Shown: positions 1 through 11,400 of the stretch, in pieces
Layout: each line of letters begins with the position of its first letter
How positions within the stretch are numbered: position 1 is the first letter of the stretch
Assembly: GCA_013399695.1 (NCBI GenBank)
Contig: VXAU01000750.1
Location: 372,001 to 436,000, forward strand
Reading direction: 5' to 3'
DNA length: 64,000 nucleotides
Origin: Formicarius rufipectus
Taxonomy: Eukaryota; Chordata; Aves; Passeriformes; Formicariidae
Notes under the pieces: model-generated
Databases searched by the model: none
What the model was told of the DNA's origin: nothing
Seen by the model: the letters and a program-made list of their open reading frames with translations, nothing else
Translations under genes and position numbers: made by a program

Positions 1-1790
1 ACCTTAAAATCTCTGTCAAAAAGGAAGTGTATCCTTCTGCAAGCTACTTACACCTTGATCTTGTTCTTTCAAAAACTTACATGGGTCATATCTATGACCA
101 GTGTATGCCAGTGAAAAATTTGTCTATGAATAATCAATTATTTCAACAGGACAGGAAAATCAGCACTTATGCATGTGTACACAGAATTATGACCATGATT
201 CATGAGCTGTAGGTGATGTGCAGGCTTTTGGGAAAGAATGTTTCACAAAGGATGGAGCTGTTTCAAGGAGATGGCTGTGAAGCAGATCAATGATCCTCTT
301 TCTCCCACCTGAAAACTGTAGTTGAAGATGCAGGGAAATAGTTTTCTACAGTCCCTAGGATATATCCTTGGCTTGCTAAATGGGAAATGCTGTGCTCTGG
401 TGAGTTTCAAGCCTCATAAGTGATGTGCAATGGTACCATATTGAAATGCCTTTTAAAAATCCAATCAAAATAATTGATTTTTCATAGACAGAGCTTGGTT
501 TGTCATTGAGTTGCATTCCTCACAAACCCCTCAGAAATGCAGCATGCCAATAAAATAGACAGAATGATTACAAAATCACTGTGAGGTTTGGTTGTGATGT
601 TTGTTTTGGCATCCTTACATTGAAATGTTTTATTTTCTTCCAAGACTGAAGTGCCAAGAAAGAACATTATTTTATTCTGTAGCTCCCCACTAAAACCCAA
701 AAAAATGCATAGGTAAAATTCCAGTCTTTCGTGAGTACCCTTTTCTAACTATGATTCATCTACAAATAATAAAATATTAAAGCAACATTCTAGGCACATA
801 TATGATTGTACAAATCCAACCTTATAGTAAAATTTAATATCAGCATTTATATTTTTGAAGTTAAACAGATTTAGGATAAAGTAGTAATTGCAATTTCAGT
901 GGTTTCAAGAGGATATCTTTGTTTGGATTTTGTTGTGGTTTTTTAAAAATCTGTTTCAACTTTATAGGACAGAAATGCAGATGAATAACAGAAGTTTTGA
1001 ATATGCTACAGAATAGATACATATCAGATGAAACTCACTGTAGCTCCACTCAAACCAAGGAGCTTTCAAGATCAAAAAGTCAGAGATAACCAAAATTTGG
1101 CCTATTATTTTTATGCCTTTTCAACAGGGGTTTTCACAGACAGCTCAGTTTTCCCTCTTTTTTTTTTTTTTTTCCCCAATAGACCCCATCAATTCACAGA
1201 TGGTTGACAGACATGCTAGATAATAAAAGTGCATTTTTTATTAAATAACAGTGGCTATAATAATGGTATTCACTGTGGTTTTACCACTGAATATTAAGAC
1301 TTACAGTCTAAACCAGCCAGCAATGAACAGGCTTTGCTCAGAGCCTTCCTGATTTTGATGGTTCTCAAAACAGACACTCAGGATTCTGTTTTGGGGGCCC
1401 AGTTGCAAGATTAGTGCCAAATATTGAAGCAGCTTATTAAAACACTTAGCTACTCTTTTCTAGATCATGACCATCCACACTTGGTTGTTTGTTTAGTATC
1501 AAAATCTGATTTTTTTCATTCATATGAAATACAGAGAGCTATAGAGGGTACTCAAAGTGCGATCAAGGTGTCTCATCCTTAGTGCTGTCAGTGAACTGAT
1601 GCCAATTTAACACAAGCATTTCCATTACATGTGGATTTCTATAAATTTAAATCAGAAAAATGACAGTTCAGTCCCCTTTCAGTACATTAGTTTTAGATTT
1701 AGCAGTTACTTGTCTGCCCTTTTGCACAGCAGAAGCATTATAGAGGATTTTTTAAATAATTGAAAAGTTTGAATACTTGTTCTTTGTTCT
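1..1790. other. Unique AT-rich non-coding stretch
   Basis: No gene, RNA or recognisable transposon is visible. The short open frames on both strands resemble no protein I know and show no codon structure. The only simple-sequence feature is a 16-base T run at 1158-1173. The stretch reads as ordinary vertebrate intergenic or intronic DNA. Confidence 0.6.
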
Positions 1791-1895
1791 AAAAAAAAAA
1801 AAAAGAAACAAAAAAACCCTACAAAACCTAACCCGCCCCCCAAAAACAACAACAACAAAAACAAAACAAACAAACAAACAAACAAAACCCACAAA
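1791..1895. repeat. A-rich low-complexity tract with (CAA)n and (CAAA)n
   Basis: A run of 14 A leads into A-rich sequence with a short C-rich interruption near 1830-1840, then CAA units and several CAAA units around 1860-1886. One strand is almost entirely A and C, so the opposite strand gives a spurious Phe/Leu/Gly-rich open frame. It is a microsatellite-type tract with no sign of function. Confidence 0.85.
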
Positions 1896-2190
1896 GGAAT
1901 ACTACTATTGCATTATTTAAGGCAATGAAATGGATTGAATATTAGCTGCAAAATAAATTGAAATACATGCTGACATATATAAACTCTAGCCAGGAATAAT
2001 TCTCTACCTGTTTTAAAATGAGCAGAAGTTAAATAGAGTATCAGCTTGAGTTTAACTCTAGATGAATGAGGAGCAGTGAAGTTGCCGACATAAGAATATG
2101 ACTATAAACAGGTAATTCTCTGAGTAGAAGCAGAGAAATCAACATAAGGGATAGAGGTTTGAATTGATTTGCAGTTTAAACGCTGGATAT
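1896..2190. other. Short unique spacer between two simple repeats
   Basis: I see nothing gene-like or repetitive between the A-rich tract before it and the GT-rich tract after it. Confidence 0.5.
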
Positions 2191-2350
2191 AATTTTGGGT
2201 GTTTTTTGTTTGGGTGTTTTTTGTTTTTGTTTGGGTTTTTGTTTTTGTTTGGTTGGTTGTTTGGTTTGGTTTGGTTGGTTTTTTTGTTGTTTTTTTGTGG
2301 GTTTTCTTTTCTTTGTTTGTTTGTTTGTTTGTTTGTTTGTTTGTTTTTTA
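2191..2350. repeat. GT-rich low-complexity tract ending in (TTTG)n
   Basis: The plus strand is almost purely T and G for about 160 bases. It begins as irregular GGGTGTTTTTTG and GGTTT units and ends in a clean run of TTTG tetranucleotides at about 2312-2349. The frames read across it in both directions are composition artefacts (Phe/Gly/Leu/Val on plus, Lys/Gln/Pro/Thr on minus). Confidence 0.9.
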
Positions 2351-4880
2351 ATCAGAAATTGGTTTGGCACAGAGTAGAGATTACCATGAGAGTCATAAAA
2401 GGTGGTTAAAAAACGTGATGCCAGAGCCAAATCCTGAGGTCAGTGACACGGTTACTCCTCAAGACTTTATGTGAGTCCTGCCTTGAGCTCTGGGCCATGT
2501 GGTTACCCTGCATCCTCTCTTCCATCTCTTTAAGACAAGGTGTCAATGAGCACACGCTTTAGCTTCTTTCATTTCTTTCTGCCACAGCTGCTTTGGTTTT
2601 GTTCTGAAATGCTCTGAAAGCTGCAGAACAAAAGCAGAGTTTGAGTCTAGGGAGAGCACTAGGGTTTGTAAGATTTTAATCATCCATCTCACTAGCATGT
2701 GTTCCAGTGAAAGAACATACAAATGGAGCTCGCTGAATAATGTCTAGAATCAGCTGCCCTTTTCCAGCAGGAATTGACTTAACACACAGAAGGATGAATT
2801 TTCAACATGAAGTTTACAGTCACACTGACAGTGCCACTGTCATTCTATTTCATCCTTTTGTCTCTTATTTTTTAAGTTAATAAACACAAAGAAGAGAAGA
2901 TGGGGCATTTACTGGAGAATTATAGCTAGCAAAAAAATAATTGGATCAGGTAACAAAAGGACTGTGTATCCCATGAGACAGTCCTCCTCCTGCCTGGTTG
3001 TATTAATTACTTTCTCCATGAGGAATGCCAATCAAAGACCATAGAAACAAAACCAGTCCTTCTATTTTGATTGGGATACAGCAATCCTATCAGGATATTG
3101 TCATACCTATCTTTTTTATTTGTAAAAGCTGGCAGTCTTTCCAGATGTTGCCAGTATAGTACAGAGACACATGCAGGAATTAGTGTTAGATATTAACTGT
3201 GTGTATTGAATGCTTCGTTGCATATGTTTAAGAGTCTCATGAGAAAAATCCCAACGTATGCACAGAAATGACATGTGTTGCCACCACAGCTGCTACAGTA
3301 TTTTCACACTTTAGTGTGCTGTCTCATGGCAATTAGGAAACTATTATTTTGTATAAGAAATAAAGAAAATTTGAAATAGTGGGTTTTGTTAGCCTTCAGC
3401 ACTTTCTAAATAAAAACCAAAACTGAACTCCACAGCTTAATCCCTGCAATGTACCTCAAAAAAAAAAAAAAAAGAAAAAGCCAGCTCTGCATTCTCTGCC
3501 GTCTATCTCCCAGAATATCATTCCTTCTCACTTGACAAAAACACTGCCTTTGGCTTTCTGTAAGAGTGGAGCGTAAGATGTTGTGAAATCTGGGATCCAA
3601 ATGATATGAAGCCACATTTCCCAGTGCAGTGCCAAGTTATCACATTTAAGGTACATGCTTGGAATATGTTTTCACAAATAAAGAAATGCCCAAGCAAAAG
3701 GTGCTTTAATTGTTTCTCCATTGCAGCTAGATGGTCTGATATAATAAAAAGGTCTGACATAATGATGTTTCCAATGAGGTTTTACCTCCCTCTAAAAGCA
3801 TTGATGTCGTATTTGCATATTTAGATTTTTGCAGAATGAAGGTCATAATGTGTACCCCAACAGTATTTTTATTTTAGCCTATAAAAATAAAGTCTTTGTT
3901 GTTGTAGAATCCGGTAGCAAGAATAGAAAATGAGATTATAATCTGAGAAATGGGATCCTTTACACAAAGCAGAGACAAAATTTCCCCACATTGTTTCCAG
4001 TACAGTGGAATCATAGCTGCTAATCCACACATGGCAGCTTCCCAGGTAGAAAGCTAAATGCATCTGTGCTCCCATCCCTATTTCCAGAGCACTGGGACTT
4101 GGCACTGAGATCCTGCTATGTGTGTGCATCAGCCTTCCTTTCGCTCATCTCCCCCTTAGACCCACTGGGTTGGAAGCTGATTTTCCTTCAGAAATGGTTT
4201 GGGACTTCCTTTGTTGTAACAAGCTATAAATCTTCTGCATGAATCTTGAAAAGGTCTCTCTAATATTCTGCTGCATAGAGCATCAATAAACCATATTTAG
4301 ATCAGAGAAGGTCTGGAAATTCTCATATGATTAGCGAGAGCAGCATGGGGCAGCTATTGCTGTGGACTAGAAAAGGACAGAAAACTTGCCACACAAGAGT
4401 TAAAAAGAAATAGAAAACCTTCACTGCCTCTGGGCAGACAGAAGAGAAGTTACAAACAACATATTTGTACCCAGAAGAAAGTAGCAGATGTTCTTGGGAT
4501 GGCACAGGGAGCGTCTGGAGTGCCTGTAGTGATAGTAGTGTGGGTTCTGCAGTTCTGACTTCACCATAGCTTAAGTATAAGGAGTTAAAATCTTGGCATG
4601 ACTTTCATCAATGAGAAAGACATAAAGCTGAATTTTTAACAAGACATCTTCATACAAAAGGTTACAAAGGTTTTGGGGTTTGTCTTGGGAAATATTTGGA
4701 ATATGCTGCTTTTCTTCTCCAAACCTCCCCCCCGTCTATAACAACAAAATGCCAAAATGGAAATGCCAATGTTCAGAGGGTTTACAGTATCCAGATTTTT
4801 GTGAAAATACGTGCCCACAGCCAACTAATAAAGTATTGGGACCGTTTCTCATTACTTTTATTGTTTAAAGACACGGAGCT
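2351..4880. other. Unique non-coding stretch, no gene seen
   Basis: Single-copy-looking, AT-rich sequence with a 15-base A run near 3459. Small frames on both strands (for example the minus-strand frames at 3518-3760 and 3869-4129) overlap one another and contain no recognisable domain. I see no transposon ends, splice-bounded exon or structural RNA. Confidence 0.55.
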
Positions 4881-5350
4881 TGAGCCACAGCTTCATGGTT
4901 TCCAGGCTGTGTGTTGCCAGCCCGCTGCAATCACAGGGGTGACACGTGGCTTTCAGCAAGTGTCAGACAGCCCCCAGCACCCGGGGTGGACTTTGCTTTC
5001 CCTCCAGTGTCAGAGCTGCTCCGACCTGCAGCAGCGTTTCTGCTCCCCGTGACAAACACCAAGAGGCACAGTGTGACTAAAACCAGGAGAAACCAGCAAG
5101 GGAGGGAGGCAGCCAGTGCCAGGATTCTGCCATGGCATCCTCTTAACAAGGGGCTGCTGCTGGGCTGCACTACACCAGCAGGCAGCAGCAGAAGGGAGAG
5201 GTTTTCTTCCAGGAATACCATGAGGCCCCTTTAATCTTGTGAAGGGACTCAGGATTCCTCCTGCCCCTGCAGGAATGAAGTAGCCCAACAGCTTCATCTA
5301 GGCAGTCTGGCATCGTGGAAGGGCAGACAGTTACTCTGGCGTGGTTATTT
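4880..5350. other. GC-richer patch in AT-rich surroundings
   Basis: Base composition shifts for roughly 450 bases. The patch is rich in CAGC and CAGCAG-type words, with a few CpGs. Frames stay open on both strands here (plus 4911-5234, minus 4931-5221, 5010-5297 and 5170-5484), which is expected when stop-codon density drops. None resembles a known protein. It could be an unrecognised old repeat, a regulatory element or a non-coding exon. Confidence 0.35.
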
Positions 5351-6230
5351 ACTGGTCTACAAAGTACAAGATTAAGAAATAAATACGGTTCCCTGTATGT
5401 ATGGCAAATTCCTAATGTTCGTTCAGCATGAACAAAGGCGAGTTTACCAAGGAAAAGCAATAAATTAATACTAATATTGCCCACTCCTCCTTAGAATTTG
5501 CAGGTTGGAATGATGTAGTAAACATTTTTGTGGTCTATAGATCCGGTAGTTTGACAAAATGGAGTGAGAGCAAACCTTTTTCAGAGAGATGGTCTTTACT
5601 GAGATGTAAAGCAATAAAATTATCCAGATATACATTCTAATAGATCATTAGAAAAGCAGAAACACAAATGGTACCGTGGTATTAGTTATGAATGTAAGTA
5701 AAAAAAAAAGCACTAGATAAGGCAAAGTTTGAATGACAGGGTGTTGTACATCTTTGTTTTGGGAGAAGTTGGATCTTCAACAGATATTTTTCACCCACTT
5801 ATGCTCACTCCAGGTGCTGATAAGAAGACGGAGTCTTTACATACAGCCTTAGCCTTGCATAGTCTCTCAGGACTCCTCCTACAGGTTTAAACTGATTTCA
5901 TGGCATATTCTACAAAAGATTTGAAGAAACTTGAGGACATTGCCATCCCAAGTAGAAGTGGAGTTTGCAGGAGCCTCAGGTAGAGCAATACAATGAGGTT
6001 TGATGGGCCTGTGTTGTAGCATCTGATTTCCCATAGCCTTATGCTGAAGTTCTTTGTCTATCCAGCAGAGCATTATTACTGTGATGCTGCATGATTAAAC
6101 CATCAGAATCTTTAACTAAATAATAAGAAATCCACAGTTTGTTTCATTCAGTACAGTGGTACTAGATTTAGCAGGTATACACATCTTGTTACTGCTGCAG
6201 CTCTCAATATATTTTCTGAAAATACTGTCA

Positions 6231-6248
6231 GGAAAATAATTATTTTCC
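6231..6248. repeat. Perfect 18-bp AT-rich palindrome
   Basis: The sequence reads GGAAAATAA and then its exact reverse complement with no spacer. The half-site is only nine bases and mostly A/T, so one such palindrome in 64 kb is close to chance expectation. I assign no function. Confidence 0.6.
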
Positions 6249-7836
6249 ATGTACATTGCACCATGTCAGTTTTTGTTTGGTAAATTCACATCCACACCAG
6301 CTACCTACTGATTTGGTAACCAGTTATGTGAAATAGTGTAAAATCTTGAACTATCAGCAAAACTCAATGACCTGCTTTTGAGGTTTGATATTTCTAGTCC
6401 ATGATCATACAGTAGAATTGCTTTTGTGATTATAGAAGAGGAATCACTGATTATTTATCAACGAGAAGCTTATTATTAGTCTTATCAAGATGACAACTTC
6501 ATTAATTATCCAGTGGTTTTGTTGATCATTTCATTTTGTCATATGAATAATTTAAAACTTTGATACATACAGTAATTTTCATGAAAGGCCTTCATATTGG
6601 TCAGCTTGTCAGATGCACATAGAAGAGTTAAAACCCAAATTAAACATCCAGTGTCCTTTGCAATCTCAGTGCAGTTAATTGAAACACTGTTGCTTCCACC
6701 ATTTCTAATCCTCCTATAACAAAAAGAAATTACTAAAATGTCATTTCATCATAAGCAAAATTTTAATTAGTTTTATATTTTATTTCGTTACTACTAAATT
6801 TTTGTGACACAAATAATGTTTCCATGTGCTATTTCCCACCCCTTCCTTATGGTGAAGTAACTTGAAGAATTAAGAGCAAGGCACTAAGGGACAAGTAATA
6901 GAAGAGATAATAAAGCGTTAGCTGTTGTAAAGTAGTTCTGTATTCCCAGCCCTTAAAAAGAAACAGAAACTAGTCTAATATAATTTTATTACTATGTCTA
7001 TGATATGAAATTACTGAGGACCAACCTAAATGAAGTATCAAACAATGAGGTACAGATTTGAGTTACTGCCTTTGAACAGCATTAATATATATCTGTTTTC
7101 TTTCTTTGTGTTGGGTACTGAAATTCTCCTTACTAACACAATGTCTGAAGATGGAGATAATACTACATTTAAATACATCTCCACCTGTCCAATACTTGTC
7201 TTTGAAGAATACTCTTTTTTGTTTTTTTTTAATTATTTTTTGTGAGAGATTGTGCACCTTATTCCCATCTCAGAGACACAGAACTGACTACAAAAAGAAT
7301 ATTCTTGCTAAATTTGTATGTATTTATGACCAGAGATTCTTTTCAAATGCTGATACATAGTAAAAAAATTTCCAAATAGAACTCATCCAAATTATGAGCA
7401 ATAAATATTTAGAAATATTTAAGAAATAACAAAATCCACCCAGTCTGTTCATTCAGAATGTAACTAAATATTTGTAAACTAAGTATACAAATTGAATGTC
7501 TTCCACAAACCTCTTTCCTTAACCAGCTATAGACCTGATAGAGTACCTGGAATACTCAGTCTCTGATCAGATGCTTTGAATGTCCTGCATTGTCTCTCTG
7601 TGCTGGAACAGGCAGCCAAGGGTTTGAATGAATGTCTTTTAACTAACAAGGGAAAGATTTTCACATGTCATAAATAAAAACCAAACAATTGAAATGCAAA
7701 AAACAGACAGTTTTCCTTTTTTTTTTTTTTTAATATATTTCTGTGTAAATTGGTCAAAAGAATGGCAGTGGGATTAAAACATCTAGAAATGCAACATCCA
7801 GAAATAGTGGTGAACCAACTTTGTTCTATGTTCCAA

Positions 7837-7858
7837 TCTCCTGTGGTACCACAGGAGA
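7837..7858. repeat. Perfect 22-bp palindrome centred on GGTACC
   Basis: The left half is TCTCCTGTGGT and the right half is its exact reverse complement, with no loop. The centre contains a KpnI-type GGTACC. Eleven matching base pairs with mixed composition are unlikely by chance in 64 kb. It could be a symmetric protein-binding site, or the centre of a cruciform or snap-back structure. No surrounding gene suggests which. Confidence 0.7.
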
Positions 7859-8379
7859 AGCAAGGCAAGGTCAACACTTTATTGGAATAAGCCTTGAGAC
7901 TCTGGACCTGGTTGCCTTTCAATGCAAGGACACACTGATTTCTCTCATGCTGCATTCCCTGATTCTCTTTGTCAAAGAATTAAGCCTTATTTGATAGAGT
8001 TCAGTATTTTAAGGGGCAGACACACACATTTTTTAAGTCGTTCACCATTCAAATACACTGGAAGGGCTTTGACGTTTTATTTCTAGCTACCATTTTGGCT
8101 AATGTGCTTTTAGTAACAATCTTCATCAGCTGCTAATAACGTTTAGATCTGTCTGTATTTAATGTAATGCAAAATTACCTCAGGTTGTTAAAATCTGAAG
8201 TGAGGGTAGGGCTCCAATCATACCCCTTATGGGGAAAAGCAAGGCAAACCTTGCTTACCTACAGTCACCCAACCTGGCTGACATGTAACCAGGGAAGGTC
8301 AGCAAGTCCAACAACCAAGTACACAATCCAGTCAGGAGCAACAAATAATCTTCATAAAAGGTTTTTTAGACTAGCACCT

Positions 8380-8446
8380 TTTTTTTTTTTCCCCTCTTTG
8401 GTGGTGGTTTGTGGTTTTTTGGTTTTTTTGCTTCCGCCCCCCCCCC
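8380..8446. repeat. Poly-pyrimidine and GT-rich tract ending in a C run
   Basis: A T run is followed by CCCCTCTTT, then GGTGGTGGTTTG and GGTTTTTTGG units, and finally ten consecutive C at 8437-8446. It is a composite low-complexity tract of the kind prone to length error in assemblies. Confidence 0.75.
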
Positions 8447-11400
8447 AGATTATCCATGCTGTTAAGACGGATCGTATATCACTCACAGGAAAGTTAGTCA
8501 TCAATTAACAGAGCTCTGAGCACACCCTGTTTGTTAACACCACCTGTGAAAGTCACAGGAACCTTATTTAGGCCTTTGTGCCGTGGGTTTTTGTGTATGT
8601 CAGTGGCATTAGGACTCCTGCCAGGCACAACTCCCCTCCAGAAGTGGGTGAGTACAGTGTTCTGTTAGCTCAGTGCTCACTTCAGTAATGATTCAGGTGG
8701 TATTGATTGACTTGCAAAGCTTTGTGGTCAAATCAGTCTCTTCGGTGGGAATGAGACTTCAGAATTTGAATTTGTTTTTTCGGTTCCTGAAAGGTCTGAG
8801 GGTATGTCTAATGCTTTTTAGGCTTTGTTCTCTTCTTTCACAAAGTCTGCCCTTCCAAGGTCACTTACCAATTTATTCTCTCTGATATGTAACTTATGTG
8901 ACTGGTACTGGAGGCACATGGAAAAACAGGTGTGTTGGCTCTGCCTTTTCCTTTTTGGGTGTTATGTGGTTGAAAATGTTCACTCCTGGCCTAACAAAAA
9001 AGTCTGGTGCTTTTTAGCAGTGCCATTCACTGTTCAGCCAAGCAGTCTGATGCCAATCCTTACCCTTCCTTATGGTTTATCACCCGCTAACACTTGGATC
9101 ACAGGAAAATCGCTGCTGTCCCTCTCAAAGCACGCCGTGTAGCTGTGCCATTGGGCAAGGGTGGGAACGCATCGTTGTTATCCAGGTGCTAATTAATTTC
9201 ATTTTTAATGTCCTGGTACATCTGCAGAAGAGTGTTAGGGTGTTTGTTGATAATTACTTTGAGCAAGATAAGGTGCTAAAGGAAATGGCTTCTACGAGTT
9301 GTGAAATCAGTTATTAAAGCAGATCCAGTTACAGGCATGAAACAATATACCTGCAGGGATGTTATGAATGTGATGTGTGACTTCATACAATATGTTCCCT
9401 AATATGAGATTCTAAATAATCTTTTCTAAAGCTGTATGAAAGCTTTTCCCAGAACTACAAAGAAATAGAACAAACTCATGCCTGAATTTTTTGAATTTTG
9501 GACTTTGATGAACTATAACTGTTCTGTTAATGTGCACATCTTATATTGTTCATGTGGTTCAAGAAGAAGCAGAGTTATACTCATTTTGGCATGCCATGCA
9601 CTTAAAATGATTTATTTACAAGTAAACATATCTTTCCTCTGTCTTTTAATGGAAAAGAGAATTAAAACTTTTCAGTTATGGACGTCCTAGACAGTTCCTG
9701 TGACAAACTCTCATACCACCTTTGTCTCTGGATAATTTTGATTTTTCTAATTAAATTTTAAAGATAAAGGCAGATATAAGAAACCATTCAATTTAGCTGA
9801 CCAAGATTAGGTAATGGATAATGAAAGAAATAATCAATGCAAACTGTTTACAAGCACAAGAAAAACACTGATTTTTGAACAGTCAGAAGTATGCTTAGTG
9901 AAATAAAACTTCACTGCAGGAAACTTCCAATGATTTCTTTGTTCTGTTATTCACAGAAATTTTGTTATTCTGAGCTGTAAAAGAAAATTCAAGAGAAAAT
10001 AGAAAAAAGTGTAGTACTCAATTAAAAATAGGCAGAAAGACTAAACTTTATAAACCTAGGCCTAGAGAATCTGAACTATTTCATTTAAAAGTATTTGGGA
10101 AATAAAATTATGTAAACACAAAATGTTTTGGTATTTCCAAATAGAAATATTTGTATTAGAATGTAGCAGCCTAAACATACGCAAGTTTCCTCTTCTATTT
10201 ATAATTAACTACAAAAGGAAAAAAAAATCAGATTCTTTATTTGACATTTTATAGTGTAACAGCAGCATAACTTGCTTTTGAAGTGACCACCACAAGGTAG
10301 AAAAAAGTCTTTTCACTCCATGGTACTGCACACTTCCTCTGTAGTTCCCAGTCCCGGAGTTATGGATATGATGGGATAAGGCAGTGACTGGAAGAAAGCA
10401 TTGCTGGCCTGTTTTTGTGTGCAGTTCATCCCAACAGGCTTGCAGCCACTCAGCCAAATTACCATCCTTTCCAAGACCCCAATAACCCCTGCTGGAATGG
10501 TTCAACCCCCCCGCCCAGTACTAAAGTAACATAACAACTGGAATATTGTAAGGCTTATGTGATGCTCTGCCTTACAAAAGGAACTTAATAATCCAAAATA
10601 CAGGTGTCTGTAGAGATTATTCAAGATAGGTGGTGAAGACTTAGGCTATACAAGGGTGAGAAGAATTTTGCTTTCGACCACAAAATTATCTCTCCAGAGT
10701 TTCAAATTTTCAGAAGAGTATTGCTAGGAAACATCAAATTTGGAATTCATGCACCAAGGAATGATGAATGCTATATTTTTCTGTTCTGGTATTTGGGTTT
10801 GACTTGTTTAGGTGTATGTTTAAATGCATATTTATATTTGTAGTTTGAATTGCTTTTTCAGAATTCCCCAGGAGAGAGCTGTTTTTACATGAGACCACAC
10901 AAATTTCTTGAACTTCCTTAAAAAAAATACCCTGACATCTAGCAGCATCCCAGGCAGCAAAACCAGAGATGCAACGTAATGAAAACATGATTGCATTAAG
11001 TTTAGGAGGGAAGAATGAACTCCCTAGATCAAGTTTTGGGCTACAACTATATTTGCCAAAAAAGGAGGCAACTAAACTACTGTGACAATCCATTGTTAAG
11101 GTGATAATGCTGTCAGAATGAAACAAACATTTCAGTGCAGTAGCATCAAACTAGTCAGCCCTAAACTGTATGCTAAATATACTTGAAGTAAATACTAGTC
11201 TAGACTGCTCTTAGAAAGCAGACTTTTTTTTAAACATTTGTTTAGGAAACCAGTTTCTTGAAAATATCAGAATGCGAATTGTCAGTATCCAATTCAAACA
11301 TTGCCTGCAAGTGGAGCTACTTTGCAGAACTGGGCTGAAATGTTAGATCACTCTTTTTGCTGACCTGAACTAAGACTATTTTGCATTATTTGCACACCAT

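Larger units (their letters stand above)
5351..8379. other. Unique non-coding stretch, no gene seen
   Basis: AT-rich sequence with two perfect palindromes that are listed separately. A poly-T run near 7717-7731 is followed by unremarkable sequence. No protein, RNA or transposon is recognisable. Confidence 0.5.

Noticed and set aside
2164..2430. Low-complexity proteins on both strands across the GT tract
   Set aside because: Pure microsatellite translation.
10734..11126. Minus-strand open frame of 130 residues in unique sequence
   Set aside because: No domain, signal or membrane segment, no similarity I recognise, and AT-rich sequence without coding-like codon use. A frame of this length is expected by chance in 64 kb.
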